This document shows, piece after piece, positions 1 through 12,972 of a DNA stretch of 64,000 nucleotides. How positions within the stretch are numbered: the stretch's first letter is position 1; every line of letters starts with the position of its first letter. The position numbers were made by a program, and so were the translations under genes. The notes beneath the pieces were generated by a model. It was not told where the DNA came from. It was given only the letters and a program-made list of their open reading frames with translations, and made no database searches. This stretch comes from Nemertoderma westbladi (taxonomy: Eukaryota > Xenacoelomorpha > Nemertodermatida > Nemertodermatidae), in assembly GCA_032718475.1 (NCBI GenBank), contig JAUCBJ010009132.1, positions 62,001 through 126,000 on the forward strand, written 5' to 3'.

Positions 1-3000
1 GAACCTGGTGGCCGCTTCCAGGCGATTCATGCAGGTGAGAAAAGGTGGAACCTGGTTGCCGCTTTCAGGCGATTCAAGCAGGTGAGAAAAGGTGGAATCT
101 GGTGGCCGCATCCAGGTGATTCAAGCAGGTGAGAAAAGGTGGAACCTGGTGGCCGCTTCCAGGCGATTCAAGCAGGTGAGAATAGGCGGAACCTGGTGGC
201 CGCTTCCAGGCGATTCAAGCAGGTGAGAAAAGGTGGAACCTGGTGGCCGCTTCCAGGCGATTCAAGCAGTTGAGAATAGGTGAAACCTGGTGGCCGCTTC
301 CAGTGAGAAAAGGTGGAACCTGGTGGCTGCTTCCAGGCGATTCCAGCAGGTGAGAATATGTGGAACCTGGTGGCCGCTTCCAGGCGATTCAAGCAGGTGA
401 GAAAAGGTGGAACCTGGTGGCCGCTTCCAGGCGATTCAAGCAGCTTAGAAAAGGTGGAACCTGGTGGCCGCTTCCAGGCGATTCAAGCAGGTAAGAATAG
501 GTGGAACCTGGTGGCCGCTTCCAGGCGATTCAAGCAGGTGAGAATAGGTGAAAACTGGTGGCCGCTTCCAGGTGAGAAAAGGTGGTAACTGGAGGCCGCT
601 TCCAGGCGATTCCAGCAGGTGAGAATAGGTGGAACCTGGTGGCCGCTTCCAGGCGATTCAAGCAGGTGAGAATAGGTGGAACCTGGTGGCCGCTACCAGG
701 CGATTCAAGCAGGTGAGAAAAGGTGGAACCTGGTGGCCGCTTCCAGACGATTCAGGCAGATGAGAAAAGGTGGAACCTGGTGGCCGCTTCCAGGCGATTC
801 AAGCAGGTGAGAATAGGTGGAACCTGGTGGCCGCTTCCAGGCGATTCATGCAGGTGAGAAAAGGTGGAACCTGGTTGCCGCTTTCAGGCGATTCAAGCAG
901 GTGAGAAAAGGTGGAATCTGGTGGCCGCATCCAGGTGATTCAAGCAGGTGAGAAAAGGTGGAACCTGGTGGCCGCTTCCAGGCGATTCAAGCAGGTGAGA
1001 ATAGGCGGAACCTGGTGGCCGCTTCCAGGCGATTCAAGCAGGTGAGAAAAGGTGGAACCTGGTGGCCGCTTCCAGGCGTTTCAAGCAGTTGAGAATAGGT
1101 GAAACCTGGTGGCCGCTTCCAGGTGAGAAAAGGTGTAACCTGGTGGCTGCTTCCAGGCGATTCCAGCAGGTGAGAATATGTGGAACCTGGTGGCCGCTTC
1201 CAGGCGATTCAAGCAGGTGAGAAAAGGTGGAACCTGGTGACCGCTTCCAGGCGATTTAAGTAGTTGATAAAATATGAAACCTGGTGCCCGCTTCCAGGCG
1301 ATTCAGGCAGATGAGAAAAGGTGGAATCTGGAGGCCGCTTCCAGGTGATTCATGCAGGTGAGAAAAGGTGGAACCTGGTGGCCGCTTCTAGCGATTCAAG
1401 CAGGTGAGTAAAGGTGGAACCTGGTGGACGCTTCCAGACGATTCAGGCTGATGAGAAAAGGTGGAATCTGGAGGCCGCTTCCAGGTGATTCATGCAGGTG
1501 AGAAAAGGTGGAACCTGGTGGCCGCTTCTAGCGATTCAAGCGGGTGAGAAAAGGTGGAACGTGGTGGCCGCTTCCAGACGATTCAGGCAGATGAGAAAAG
1601 GTGGAACCTGGTGGCCGCTTCCAGGCGATTCAAGCAGGTGAGAATAGGTGGAACCTGGTGGCCGCTTCCAGGCGATTCATGCAGGTGAGAAAAGGTGGAA
1701 CCTGGTTGCCGCTTTCAGGCGATTCAAGCAGGTGAGAAAAGGTGGAATCTGGTGGCCGCATCCAGGTGATTCAAGCAGGTGAGAAAAGGTGGAACCTGGT
1801 GGCCGCTTCCAGGCGATTCAAGCAGGTGAGAATAGGCGGAACCTGGTGGCCGCTTCCAGGCGATTCAAGCAGGTGAGAAAAGGTGGAACCTGGTGGCCGC
1901 TTCCAGGCGATTCAAGCAGGTGAGAATAGGTGGAACCTGGTGGCCGCTTCCAGGCGATTCAAGCAGTTGAGAATAGGTGAAACCTGGTGGCCGCTTCCAG
2001 GTGAGAAAAGGTGGAACCTGGTGGCTGCTTCCAGGCGATTCCAGCAGGTGAGAATATGTGGAACCTGGTGGCCGCTTCCAGGCGATTCAAGCAGGTGAGA
2101 AAAGGTGGAACCTGGTGGCCGCTTCCAGGCGATTCAAGCAGGTGAGAATAGGTGGAACCTGGTGGCCGCTTCCAGGCGATTCAAGCAGGTGAGCAAAGGT
2201 GGAACCTGGTGGCCGCTTCCAGGCGATTCAAGCAGGTGAGAATAGGTGGAACCTGGAGGCCGCTTCCAGGCGATTCAAGCAGGTGAGAATAGGTGGAACC
2301 TGGTGGCCGCTTCCAGGCGATCCAAGCAGGGGAGAATAGGTGGAACCTGGTGGCCGCTTCCAGGCGATTCAAGCAGGTGATAAAAGGTGGAACCTGGTTG
2401 CCACTTCCAGGCGATTCAAGCAGGTGAGAAAAGGTGGAATCTGGTGGCCGTATCCAGGTGATTCAAGCAGGTGAGAAAAGGTGGAACCTGGTGGCCGCTT
2501 CCAGGGGATTCAAGCAGGTGAGAATAGGTGGAACCTGGTGGCCGCTTCTAGGCGATTCAAGCAGGTGAGAATAGGTGGAACCTGGTGGCCGCTTCCAGGC
2601 GATTCAAGCAGGTGAGAAAAGGTGGAACCTGGTGGCCGCTTCCAGGCGATTCAAGCAGGTGAGAATAGGTGGAACCTGGTGGCCGCATCCAGGCGATTCA
2701 AGCAGGTGAGAAAAGGTGGAACCTGGTGGCCGCTTCCAGGCGAATCAAGCAGGTGAGAATAGGTGGAACCTGGTGGGCGCTTCCAGGCGATTCAAGCAGG
2801 TGAGAATAGGTGAAACCTGGTGGCCGCTTCCAGGTGAGAAAAGGTGGAACCTGGTGGCCGCTTCCAGGCGATTCAAGCAGGTGAGAATAGGTGGAACCGG
2901 GTGGCCGCTTCCAGGGGATTCAAGCAGGTGAGAAAAGGTGGAACCTGGTGGCCGCTTCCAGGCAATTCAAGCAGGTAAGAATAGGTGGAACCTGGTGGCC

Positions 3001-6000
3001 GCTTCCAGGCGATTCAAGCAGGTGAGAATAGGTGAAACCTGGTGGCCGCTTCCAGGTGAGAAAAGGTGGAACCGGGTGGCCGCTTCCAGGCGATTCAAGC
3101 AGCTTAGAAAAGGTGGAACCTGGTGGCCGCTTCCAGGCGATTCAAGCAGGTAAGAATAGGTGGAACCTGGTGGCCGCTTCCAGGCGATTCAAGCAGGTGA
3201 GAATAGGTGAAACCTGGTGGCCGCTTCCAGGTGAGAAAAGGTGGTACCTGGAGGCCGCTTCCAGGCGATTCCAGCAGGTGAGAATAGGTGGAACCTGGTG
3301 GCCGCTTCCAGGCGATTCAAGCAGGTGAGAATAGGTGGAACCTGGTGGCCGCTACCAGGCGATTCAAGCAGGTGAGAAAAGGTGGAACCTGGTGGCCGCT
3401 TCCAGACGATTCAGGCAGATGAGAAAAGGTGGAACCTGGTGGCCGCTTCCAGGCGATTCAAGCAGGTGAGAATAGGTGGAACCTGGTGGCCGCTTCCAGG
3501 CGATTCATGCAGGTGAGAAAAGGTGGAACCTGGTTGCCGCTTTCAGGCGATTCAAGCAGGTGAGAAAAGGTGGAATCTGGTGGCCGCATCCAGGTGATTC
3601 AAGCAGGTGAGAAAAGGTGGAACCTGGTGGCCGCTTCCAGGCGATTCAAGCAGGTGAGAATAGGCGGAACCTGGTGGCCGCTTCCAGGCGATTCAAGCAG
3701 GTGAGAAAAGGTGGAACCTGGTGGCCGCTTCCAGGCGATTCAAGCAGGTGAGAATAGGTGGAACCTGGTGGCCGCTTCCAGGCGATTCAAGCAGTTGAGA
3801 ATAGGTGAAACCTGGTGGCCGCTTCCAGGTGAGAAAAGGTGGAACCTGGTGGCTGCTTCCAGGCGATTCCAGCAGGTGAGAATATGTGGAACCTGGTGGC
3901 CGCTTCCAGGCGATTCAAGCAGGTGAGAAAAGGTGGAACCTGGTGGCCGCTTCCAGGCGATTCAAGCAGGTGAGAATAGGTGGAACCTGGTGGCCGCTTC
4001 CAGGCGATTCAAGCAGGTGAGCAAAGGTGGAACCTGGTGGCCGCTTCCAGGCAATTCAAGCAGGTGAGAATAGGTGGAACCTGGAGGCCGCTTCCAGGCG
4101 ATTCAAGCAGGTGAGAATAGGTGGAACCTGGTGGCCGCTTCCTGGCGATTCAAGCAGGGGAGAATAGGTGGAACCTGGTGGCCGCTTCCAGGCGATTCAA
4201 GCAGGTGATAAAAGGTGGAACCTGGTTGCCGCTTCCAGGCGATTCAAGCAGGTGAGAAAAGGTGGAATCTGGTGGCCGCATCCAGGTGATTCAAGCAGGT
4301 GAGAAAAGGTGGAACCTGGTGGCCGCTTCCAGGCGATTCAAACAGGTGAGAATAGGTGGAACCTGGTGGCCGCTTCTAGGCGATTCAAGCAGGTGAGAAT
4401 AGGTGGAACCTGGTGGCCGCTTCCAGGCGATTCAAGCAGGTGAGAAAAGGTGGAACCTGGTGGCCGCTTCCAGGCGATTCAAGCAGGTGAGAATAGGTGG
4501 AACCTGGTGGCCGCTTCCAGGCGATTCAAGCAGGTGAGAAAAGGTGGAACCTGGTGGCCGCTTCCAGGCGAATCAAGCAGGTGAGAATAGGTGGAACCTG
4601 GTGGGCGCTTCCAGGCGATTCAAGCAGGTGAGAATAGGTGAAACCTGGTGGCCGCTTCCAGGTGAGAAAAGGTGGAACCGGGTGGCCGCTTCCAGGCGAT
4701 TCAAGCAGCTTAGAAAAGGTGGAACCTGGTGGCCGCTTCCAGGCGATTCAAGCAGGTAAGAATAGGTGGAACCTGGTGGCCGCTTCCAGGCAATTCAAGC
4801 AGGTGAGAATAGGTGAAACCTGGTGGCCGCTTCCAGGTGAGAAAAGGTGGTAACTGGAGGCCGCTTCCAGGCGATTCAAGCAGGTAAGAATAGGTGGAAC
4901 CTGGTGGCCGCTTCCAGGCGATTCAAGCAGGTGAGAATAGGTGAAACCTGGTGGCCGCTTCCAGGTGAGAAAAGGTGGTAACTGGAGGCCGCTTCCAGGC
5001 GATTCAAGCAGGTGAGAATAGGTGGAACCTGGTGGCCGCTTCCAGGCGATTCATGCAGGTGAGAAAAGGTGGAACCTGGTTGCCGCTTTCAGGCGATTCA
5101 AGCAGGTGAGAAAAGGTGGAATCTGGTGTCCGCATCCAGGTGATTCAAGCAGGTGAGAAAAGGTGGAACCTGGTGGCCGCTTCCAGGCGATTCAAGCAGG
5201 TGAGAATAGGTGAAACCTGGTGGCCGCTTCCAGGTGAGAAAAGGTGGTAACTGGAGGCCGCTTCCAGGCGATTCCAGCAGGTGAGAATAGGTGGAACCTG
5301 GTGGCCGCTTCCAGGCGATTCGAGCAGGTGAGAATAGGTGGAACCTGGTGGCCGCTACCAGGCGATTCAAGCAGGTGAGAAAAGGTGGAACCTGGTGGCC
5401 GCTTCCAGACGATTCAGGCAGATGAGAAAAGGTGGAACCTGGTGGCCGCTTCCAGGCGATTCAAGCAGGTGAGAATAGGTGGAACCTGGTGGCCGCTTCC
5501 AGGCGATTCATGCAGGTGAGAAAAGGTGGAACCTGGTTGCCGCTTTCAGGCGATTCAAGCAGGTGAGAAAAGGTGGAATCTGGTGGCCGCATCCAGGTGA
5601 TTCAAGCAGGTGAGAAAAGGTGGAACCTGGTGGCCGCTTCCAGGCGATTCAAGCAGGTGAGAATAGGCGGAACCTGGTGGCCGCTTCCAGGCGATTCAAG
5701 CAGGTGAGAAAAGGTGGAACCTGGTGGCCGCTTCCAGGCGATTCAAGCAGTTGAGAATAGGTGAAACCTGGTGGCCGCTTCCAGTGAGAAAAGGTGGAAC
5801 CTGGTGGCTGCTTCCAGGCGATTCCAGCAGGTGAGAATATGTGGAACCTGGTGGCCGCTTCCAGGCGATTCAAGCAGGTGAGAAAAGGTGGAACCTGGTG
5901 GCCGCTTCCAGGCGATTCAAGCAGCTTAGAAAAGGTGGAACCTGGTGGCCGCTTCCAGGCGATACAAGCAGGTAAGAATAGGTGGAACCTGGTGGCCGCT

Positions 6001-8947
6001 TCCAGGCGATTCAAGCAGGTGAGAATAGGTGAAAACTGGTGGCCGCTTCCAGGTGAGAAAAGGTGGTAACTGGAGGCCGCTTCCAGGCGATTCCAGCAGG
6101 TGAGAATAGGTGGAACCTGGTGGCCGCTTCCAGGCGATTCAAGCAGGTGAGAATAGGTGGAACCTGGTGGCCGCTACCAGGCGATTCAAGCAGGTGAGAA
6201 AAGGTGGAACCTGGTGGCTGCTTCCAGACGATTCAGGCAGATGAGAAAAGGTGGAACCTGGTGGCCGCTTCCAGGCGATTCAAGCAGGTGAGAATAGGTG
6301 GAACCTGGTGGCCGCTTCCAGGCGATTCATGCAGGTGAGAAAAGGTGGAACCTGGTTGCCGCTTTCAGGCGATTCAAGCAGGTGAGAAAAGGTGGAATCT
6401 GGTGGCCGCATCCAGGTGATTCAAGCAGGTGAGAAAAGGTGGAACCTGGTGGCCGCTTCCAGGCGATTCAAGCAGGTGAGAATAGGCGGAACCTGGTGGC
6501 CGCTTCCAGGCGATTCAAGTAGGTGAGAAAAGGTGGAACCTGGTGGCCGCTTCCAGGCGATTCAAGCAGTTGAGAATAGGTGAAACCTGGTGGCCGCTTC
6601 CAGGTGAGAAAAGGTGTAACCTGGTGGCTGCTTCCAGGCGATTCCAGCAGGTGAGAATATGTGGAACCTGGTGGCCGCTTCCAGGCGATTCAAGCAGGTG
6701 AGAAAAGGTGGAACCTGGTGGCCGCTTCCAGGCGATTCAAACAGGTGAGAATAGGTGGAACCTGGAGGCCGCTTCCAGGCGATTCAAGCAGGTGAGAATA
6801 GGTGGAACCTGGTGGCCGCTTCCAGGCGATTCAAGCAGGGGAGAATAGGTGGAACCTGGTGGCCGCTTCCAGGCGATTCAAGCAGGTGATAAAAGGTGGA
6901 ACCTGGTTGCCGCTTCCAGGCGATTCAAGCAGGTGAGAAAAGGTGGAATCTGGTGGCCGCATCCAGGTGATTCAAGCAGGTGAGAAAAGGTGGAACCTGG
7001 TGGCCGCTTCCAGGCGATTCAAGCAGGTGAGAATAGGTGGAACCTGGTGGCCGCTTCTAGGCGATTCAAGCAGGTGAGAATAGGTGGAACCTGGTGGCCG
7101 CTTCCAGGCGATTCAAGCAGGTGAGAAAAGGTGGAACCTGGTGGCCGCTTCCAGGCGATTCAAGCAGGTGAGAATAGGTGGAACCTGGTGGCCGCTTCCA
7201 GGCGATTCAAGCAGGTGAGAAAAGGTGGAACCTGGTGGCCGCTTCTAGGCGATTCAAGCAGGTGAGAATAGGTGGAACCTGGTGGCCGCTTCCAGGCGAT
7301 TCAAGCAGGTGAGAAAAGGTGGAACCTGGTGGCCGCTTCCAGGCGATTCAAGCAGGTGAGAATAGGTGGAACCTGGTGGCCGCTTCTAGGCGATTCAAGC
7401 AGGTGAGAATAGGTGGAACCTGGTGGCCGCTTCCAGGCGATTCAAGCAGGTGAGAAAAGGTGGAACCTGGTGGCCGCTTCCAGGCGATTCAAGCAGGTGA
7501 GAATAGGTGGAACCTGGTGGCCGCTTCCAGGCGATTCAAGCAGGTGAGAATAGGTGGAACCTGGTGGGCGCTTCCAGGCGATTCAAGCAGGTGAGAATAG
7601 GTGAAACCTGGTGGCCGCTTCCAGGTGAGAAAAGGTGGAACCTGGTGGCCGCTTCCAGGCGATTCAAGCAGGTGAGAATAGGTGGAACCGGGTGGCCGCT
7701 TCCAGGGGATTCAAGCAGGTGAGAAAAGGTGGAACCTGGTGGCCGCTTCCAGGCAATTCAAGCAGGTAAGAATAGGTGGAACCTGGTGGCCGCTTCCAGG
7801 CGATTCAAGCAGGCGAGAATAGGTGAAACCTGGTGGCCGCTTCCAGGTGAGAAAAGGTGGAACCGGGTGGCCGCTTCCAGGCGATTCAAGCAGCTTAGAA
7901 AAGGTGGAACCTGGTGGCCGCTTCCAGGCGATTCAAGCAGGTAAGAATAGGTGGAACCTGGTGGCCGCTTCCAGGCGATTCAAGCAGGTGAGAATAGGTG
8001 AAACCTGGTGGCCGCTTCCAGGTGAGAAAAGGTGGTACCTGGAGGCCGCTTCCAGGCGATTCCAGCAGGTGAGAATAGGTGGAACCTGGTGGCCGCTTCC
8101 AGGCGATTCAAGCAGGTGAGAATAGGTGGAACCTGGTGGCCGCTACCAGGCGATTCAAGCAGGTGAGAAAAGGTGGAACCTGGTGGCCGCTTCCAGACGA
8201 TTCAGGCAGATGAGAAAAGGTGGAACCTGGTGGCCGCTTCCAGGCGATTCAAGCAGGTGAGAATAGGTGGAACCTGGTGGCCGCTTCCAGGCGATTCATG
8301 CAGGTGAGAAAAGGTGGAACCTGGTTGCCGCTTTCAGGCGATTCAAGCAGGTGAGAAAAGGTGGAATCTGGTGGCCGCATCCAGGTGATTCAAGCAGGTG
8401 AGAAAAGGTGGAACCTGGTGGCCGCTTCCAGGCGATTCAAGCAGGTGAGAATAGGCGGAACCTGGTGGCCGCTTCCAGGCGATTCAAGCAGGTGAGAAAA
8501 GGTGGAACCTGGTGGCCGCTTCCAGGCGATTCAAGCAGGTGAGAATAGGTGGAACCTGGTGGCCGCTTCCAGGCGATTCAAGCAGTTGAGAATAGGTGAA
8601 ACCTGGTGGCCGCTTCCAGGTGAGAAAACGTGGAACCTGGTGGCTGCTTCCAGGCGATTCCAGCAGGTGAGAATATGTGGAACCTGGTGGCCGCTTCCAG
8701 GCGATTCAAGCAGGTGAGAAAAGGTGGAACCTGGTGGCCGCTTCCAGGCGATTCAAGCAGGTGAGAATAGGTGGAACCTGGTGGCCGCTTCCAGGCGATT
8801 CAAGCAGGTGAGCAAAGGTGGAAACTGGTGGCCGCTTCCAGGCGATTCAAGCAGGTGAGAATAGGTGGAACCTGGAGGCCGCTTCCAGGCGATTCAAGCA
8901 GGTGAGAATAGGTGGAACCTGGTGGCCGCTTCCAGGCGATTCAAGCT

Positions 8948-11900
8948 GGGGAGAATAGGTGGAACCTGGTGGCCGCTTCCAGGCGATTCAAGCAGGTGAT
9001 AAAAGGTGGAACCTGGTTGCCGCTTCCAGGCGATTCAAGCAGGTGAGAAAAGGTGGAATCTGGTGGCCGCATCCAGGTGATTCAAGCAGGTGAGAAAAGG
9101 TGGAACCTGGTGGCCGCTTCCAGGCGATTCAAGCAGGTGAGAATAGGTGGAACCTGGTGGCCGCTTCTAGGCGATTCAAGCAGGTGAGAATAGGTGGAAC
9201 CTGGTGGCCGCTTCCAGGCGATTCAAGCAGGTGAGAAAAGGTGGAACCTGGTGGTCGCTTCCAGGCGAATCAAGCAGGTGAGAATAGGTGGAACCTGGTG
9301 GGCGCTTCCAGGCGATTCAAGCAGGTGAGAATAGGTGAAACCTGGTGGCCGCTTCCAGGTGAGAAAAGGTGGAACCGGGTGGCCGCTTCCAGGCGATTCA
9401 AGCAGCTTAGAAAAGGTGGAACCTAGTGGCCGCTTCCAGGCGATTCAAGCAGGTAAGAATAGGTGGAACCTAGTGGCCGCTTCCAGGCGATTCAAGCAGG
9501 TGAGAATAGGTGAAACCTGGTGGCCGCTTCCAGGTGAGAAAAGGTATTAACTGGAGGCCGCTTCCAGGCGATTCCAGCAGGTGAGAATAGGTGGAACCTG
9601 GTGGCCGCTTCCAGGCGATTCAAGCAGGTGAGAATAGGTGGAACCTGGTGGCCGCTACCAGGCGATTCAAGCAGGTGAGAAAAGGTGGAACCTGGTGGCC
9701 GCTTCCAGACGATTCAGGCAGATGAGAAAAGGTGGAACCTGGTGGCCGCTTCCAGGCGTTTCAAGCAGGTGAGAATAGGTGGAACCTGGTGGCCGCTTCC
9801 AGGCGATTCATGCAGGTGAGAAAAGGTGGAACCTGGTTGCCGCTTTCAGGCGATTCAAGCAGGTGAGAAAAGGTGGAATCTGGTGGCCGCATCCAGGTGA
9901 TTCAAGCAGGTGAGAAAAGGTGGAACCTGGTGGCCGCTTCCAGGCGATTCAAGCAGGTGAGAATAGGCGGAACCTGGTGGCCGTTTCCAGGCGATTCAAG
10001 CAGGTGAGAAAAGGTGGAACCTGGTGGCCGCTTCCAGGCGATTCAAGCAGTTGAGAATAGGTGAAACCTGGTGGCCGCTTCCAGGTTAGAAAAGGTGGAA
10101 CCTGGTGGCTGCTTCCAGGCGATTCCAGCAGGTGAGAATATGTGGAACCTGGTGGCCGCTTCCAGGCGATTCAAGCAGGTGAGAAAAGGTGGAACCTGGT
10201 GGCCGCTTCCAGGCGATTCAAGCAGGTGAGAATAGGTGGAACCTGGTGGCCGCTTCCAGGCGATTCAAGCAGGTGAGCAAAGGTGGAACCTGGTGGCCGC
10301 TTCCAGGCGATTCAGGCAGGTGAGAATAGGTGGAACCTGGAGGCCGCTTCCAGGCGATTCAAGCAGGTGAGAATAGGTGGAACCTGGTGGCCAGTTCCAG
10401 GCGATTCAAGCAGGGGAGAATAGGTGGAACCTGGTGGCCGCTTCCAGGCGATTCAAGCAGGTGATAAAAGGTGGAACCTGGTTGCCGCTTCCAGGCGATT
10501 CAAGCAGGTGAGAAAAGGTGGAATCTGGTGGCCGCATCCAGGTGATTCAAGCAGGTGAGAAAAGGTGGAACCTGGTGGCCGCTTCCAGGCGATTCAAGCA
10601 GGTGAGAATAGGTGGAACCTGGTGGCCGCTTCTAGGCGATTCAAGCAGGTGAGAATAGGTGGAACCTGGTGGCCGCTTCCAGGCGATTCAAGCAGGTGAG
10701 AAAAGGTGGAACCTGGTGGTCGCTTCCAGGCGAATCAAGCAGGTGAGAATAGGTGGAACCTGGTGGGCGCTTCCAGGCGATTCAAGCAGGTGAGAATAGG
10801 TGAAACCTGGTGGCCGCTTCCAGGTGAGAAAAGGTGGAACCGGGTGGCCGCTTCCAGGCGATTCAAGCAGCTTAGAAAAGGTGGAACCTAGTGGCCGCTT
10901 CCAGGCGATTCAAGCAGGTAAGAATAGGTGGAACCTAGTGGCCGCTTCCAGGCGATTCAAGCAGGTGAGAATAGGTGAAACCTGGTGGCCGCTTCCAGGT
11001 GAGAAAAGGTATTAACTGGAGGCCGCTTCCAGGCGATTCCAGCAGGTGAGAATAGGTGGAACCTGGTGGCCGCTTCCAGGCGATTCAAGCAGGTGAGAAT
11101 AGGTGGAACCTGGTGGCCGCTACCAGGCGATTCAAGCAGGTGAGAAAAGGTGGAACCTGGTGGCCGCTTCCAGACGATTCAGGCAGATGAGAAAAGGTGG
11201 AACCTGGTGGCCGCTTCCAGGCGTTTCAAGCAGGTGAGAATAGGTGGAACCTGGTGGCCGCTTCCAGGCGATTCATGCAGGTGAGAAAAGGTGGAACCTG
11301 GTTGCCGCTTTCAGGCGATTCAAGCAGGTGAGAAAAGGTGGAATCTGGTGGCCGCATCCAGGTGATTCAAGCAGGTGAGAAAAGGTGGAACCTGGTGGCC
11401 GCTTCCAGGCGATTCAAGCAGGTGAGAATAGGCGGAACCTGGTGGCCGTTTCCAGGCGATTCAAGCAGGTGAGAAAAGGTGGAACCTGGTGGCCGCTTCC
11501 AGGCGATTCAAGCAGTTGAGAATAGGTGAAACCTGGTGGCCGCTTCCAGGTTAGAAAAGGTGGAACCTGGTGGCTGCTTCCAGGCGATTCCAGCAGGTGA
11601 GAATATGTGGAACCTGGTGGCCGCTTCCAGGCGATTCAAGCAGGTGAGAAAAGGTGGAACCTGGTGGCCGCTTCCAGGCGATTCAAGCAGGTGAGAATAG
11701 GTGGAACCTGGTGGCCGCTTCCAGGCGATTCAAGCAGGTGAGCAAAGGTGGAACCTGGTGGCCGCTTCCAGGCGATTCAGGCAGGTGAGAATAGGTGGAA
11801 CCTGGAGGCCGCTTCCAGGCGATTCAAGCAGGTGAGAATAGGTGGAACCTGGTGGCCAGTTCCAGGCGATTCAAGCAGGGGAGAATAGGTGGAACCTGGT

Positions 11901-12184
11901 GGCCGCTTCCAGGCGATTCAAGCAGGTGATAAAAGGTGGAACCTGGTTGCCGCTTCCAGGCGATTCAAGCAGGTGAGAAAAGGTGGAATCTGGTGGCCGC
12001 ATCCAGGTGATTCAAGCAGGTGAGAAAAGGTGGAACCTGGTGGCCGCTTCCAGGCGATTCAAGCAGGTGAGAATAGGTGGAACCTGGTGGCCGCTTCTAG
12101 GCGATTCAAGCAGGTGAGAATAGGTGGAACCTGGTGGCCGCTTCCAGGCGATTCAAGCAGGTGAGAAAAGGTGGAACCTGGTGG
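8948..12184. repeat. 1,465-bp higher-order tandem duplication inside the minisatellite
   Basis: Rare unit variants recur exactly 1,465 bp apart: GGTATTAACTGG at 9544/11009, GGCCAGTTCC at 10389/11854, GCGTTTCAAG at 9756/11221 and AACCTGGTGGTCGC at 9245/10710. The match starts after a mismatch at 8947/10412 and ends at a mismatch at 10720/12185, giving about 2.2 copies. 1,465 equals 29 units of 47 bp plus 3 of 34 bp, so the duplication respects the unit register. I saw no differences between the copies at the markers checked, which suggests a recent event or an assembly duplication. Confidence 0.85.
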
Positions 12185-12492
12185 CCGCTTCCAGGCGATT
12201 CAAGCAGGTGAGAATAGGTGGAACCTGGTGGCCGCTTCCAGGCGATTCAAGCAGGTGAGAAAAGGTGGAACCTGGTGGCCGCTTCCAGGCGAATCAAGCA
12301 GGTGAGAATAGGTGGAACCTGGTGGGCGCTTCCAGGCGATTCAAGCAGGTGAGAATAGGTGAAACCTGGTGGCCGCTTCCAGGTGAGAAAAGGTGGAACC
12401 TGGTGGCCGCTTCCAGGCGATTCAAGCAGGGGAGAATAGGTGGAACCGGGTGGCCGCTTCCAGGGGATTCAAGCAGGTGAGAAAAGGTGGAA

Positions 12493-12497
12493 CCTGG
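12493..12497. other. target-site duplication CCTGG, left of LTR element
   Basis: The five bases CCTGG immediately precede the left LTR and are repeated directly after the right LTR at 20005-20009. Joining the two flanks gives an uninterrupted minisatellite unit, which defines both insertion boundaries. Confidence 0.93.
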
Positions 12498-12972
12498 TGT
12501 ATGCTATACCGGGCATAATCCGGGGTCTTTTCCCCTAATTTGGAATCTTATCCAACGGAGCGTTGCAAATAACTTGAGTTTATAAAAGGACAGTATAATA
12601 ATAATATATAATAATATATAACTTGCAACAGCTCGTGAATTTAATGGCTCCTTAGGGGAGACCATTAGTTTTAGTAACAAAGTAATAAAACTGCACAACT
12701 TCTATCTATGAATAAAACCAATGAATGTTTAATATATATGAAGTATTATGCTACCAATATTAGCCCAGTAAGAATACTTAATCCCCAATATCCAATAGGA
12801 GGTCGTTTCCTTGTCCCCAGCTTACATTAATGGTTGATGCACCAGTACTGCCTGGTAGAAGGGGATAATTGGTGTTTCAAAACAGCTGATGAGTAGGTAA
12901 CAATACAGATTGGGTTTGGCATTTTCCTATAGGGGTTAGATGAATTGAATGTATTTCATGGAACCGAATACA
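12498..12972 (-). repeat. LTR (downstream copy in coding orientation)
   Basis: This 475-bp long terminal repeat has TGTAT...ATACA inverted ends and reads identically to the copy at 19530-20004. The plus strand carries TATAAAAGG at 12581 and AATAAA about 100 bp later. The minus strand carries TATATATTA and TATAAAC. The promoter direction is therefore not settled by the LTR alone; coding orientation points to the minus strand. Confidence 0.93.

Larger units (their letters stand above)
1..12497. repeat. GC-rich 47-bp minisatellite, left block
   Basis: Continuous tandem repeat from the first base of the window. The basic unit is 47 bp: it opens GTGGAACCTGGTGGCC, continues GCTTCCAGGCGATTC and ends AAGCAGGTGAGAAAAG. 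Common variants are GAGAAAAG/GAGAATAG, GGTGGAA/GGTGAAA, CTTCTAGG and AGCTTAG. Some units are about 34 bp because 13 bp (GCGATTCAAGCAG) lying between two CAGG motifs is missing, as expected from slippage between short direct repeats. From length there are roughly 270 units here. Larger blocks of variants recur in order, so the array grew by duplicating multi-unit segments. Short peptides appear on both strands only because units contain few stops. Most of it is probably intronic, because receptor exons follow on the same strand. Confidence 0.97.

Noticed and set aside
12498-12972. Plus-strand orientation of the LTR element, from TATAAAAGG and AATAAA in the LTR
   Set aside because: Not fully excluded, but all long ORFs and the purine-rich tract next to an LTR point to the minus strand. 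There is no purine tract before the right LTR.
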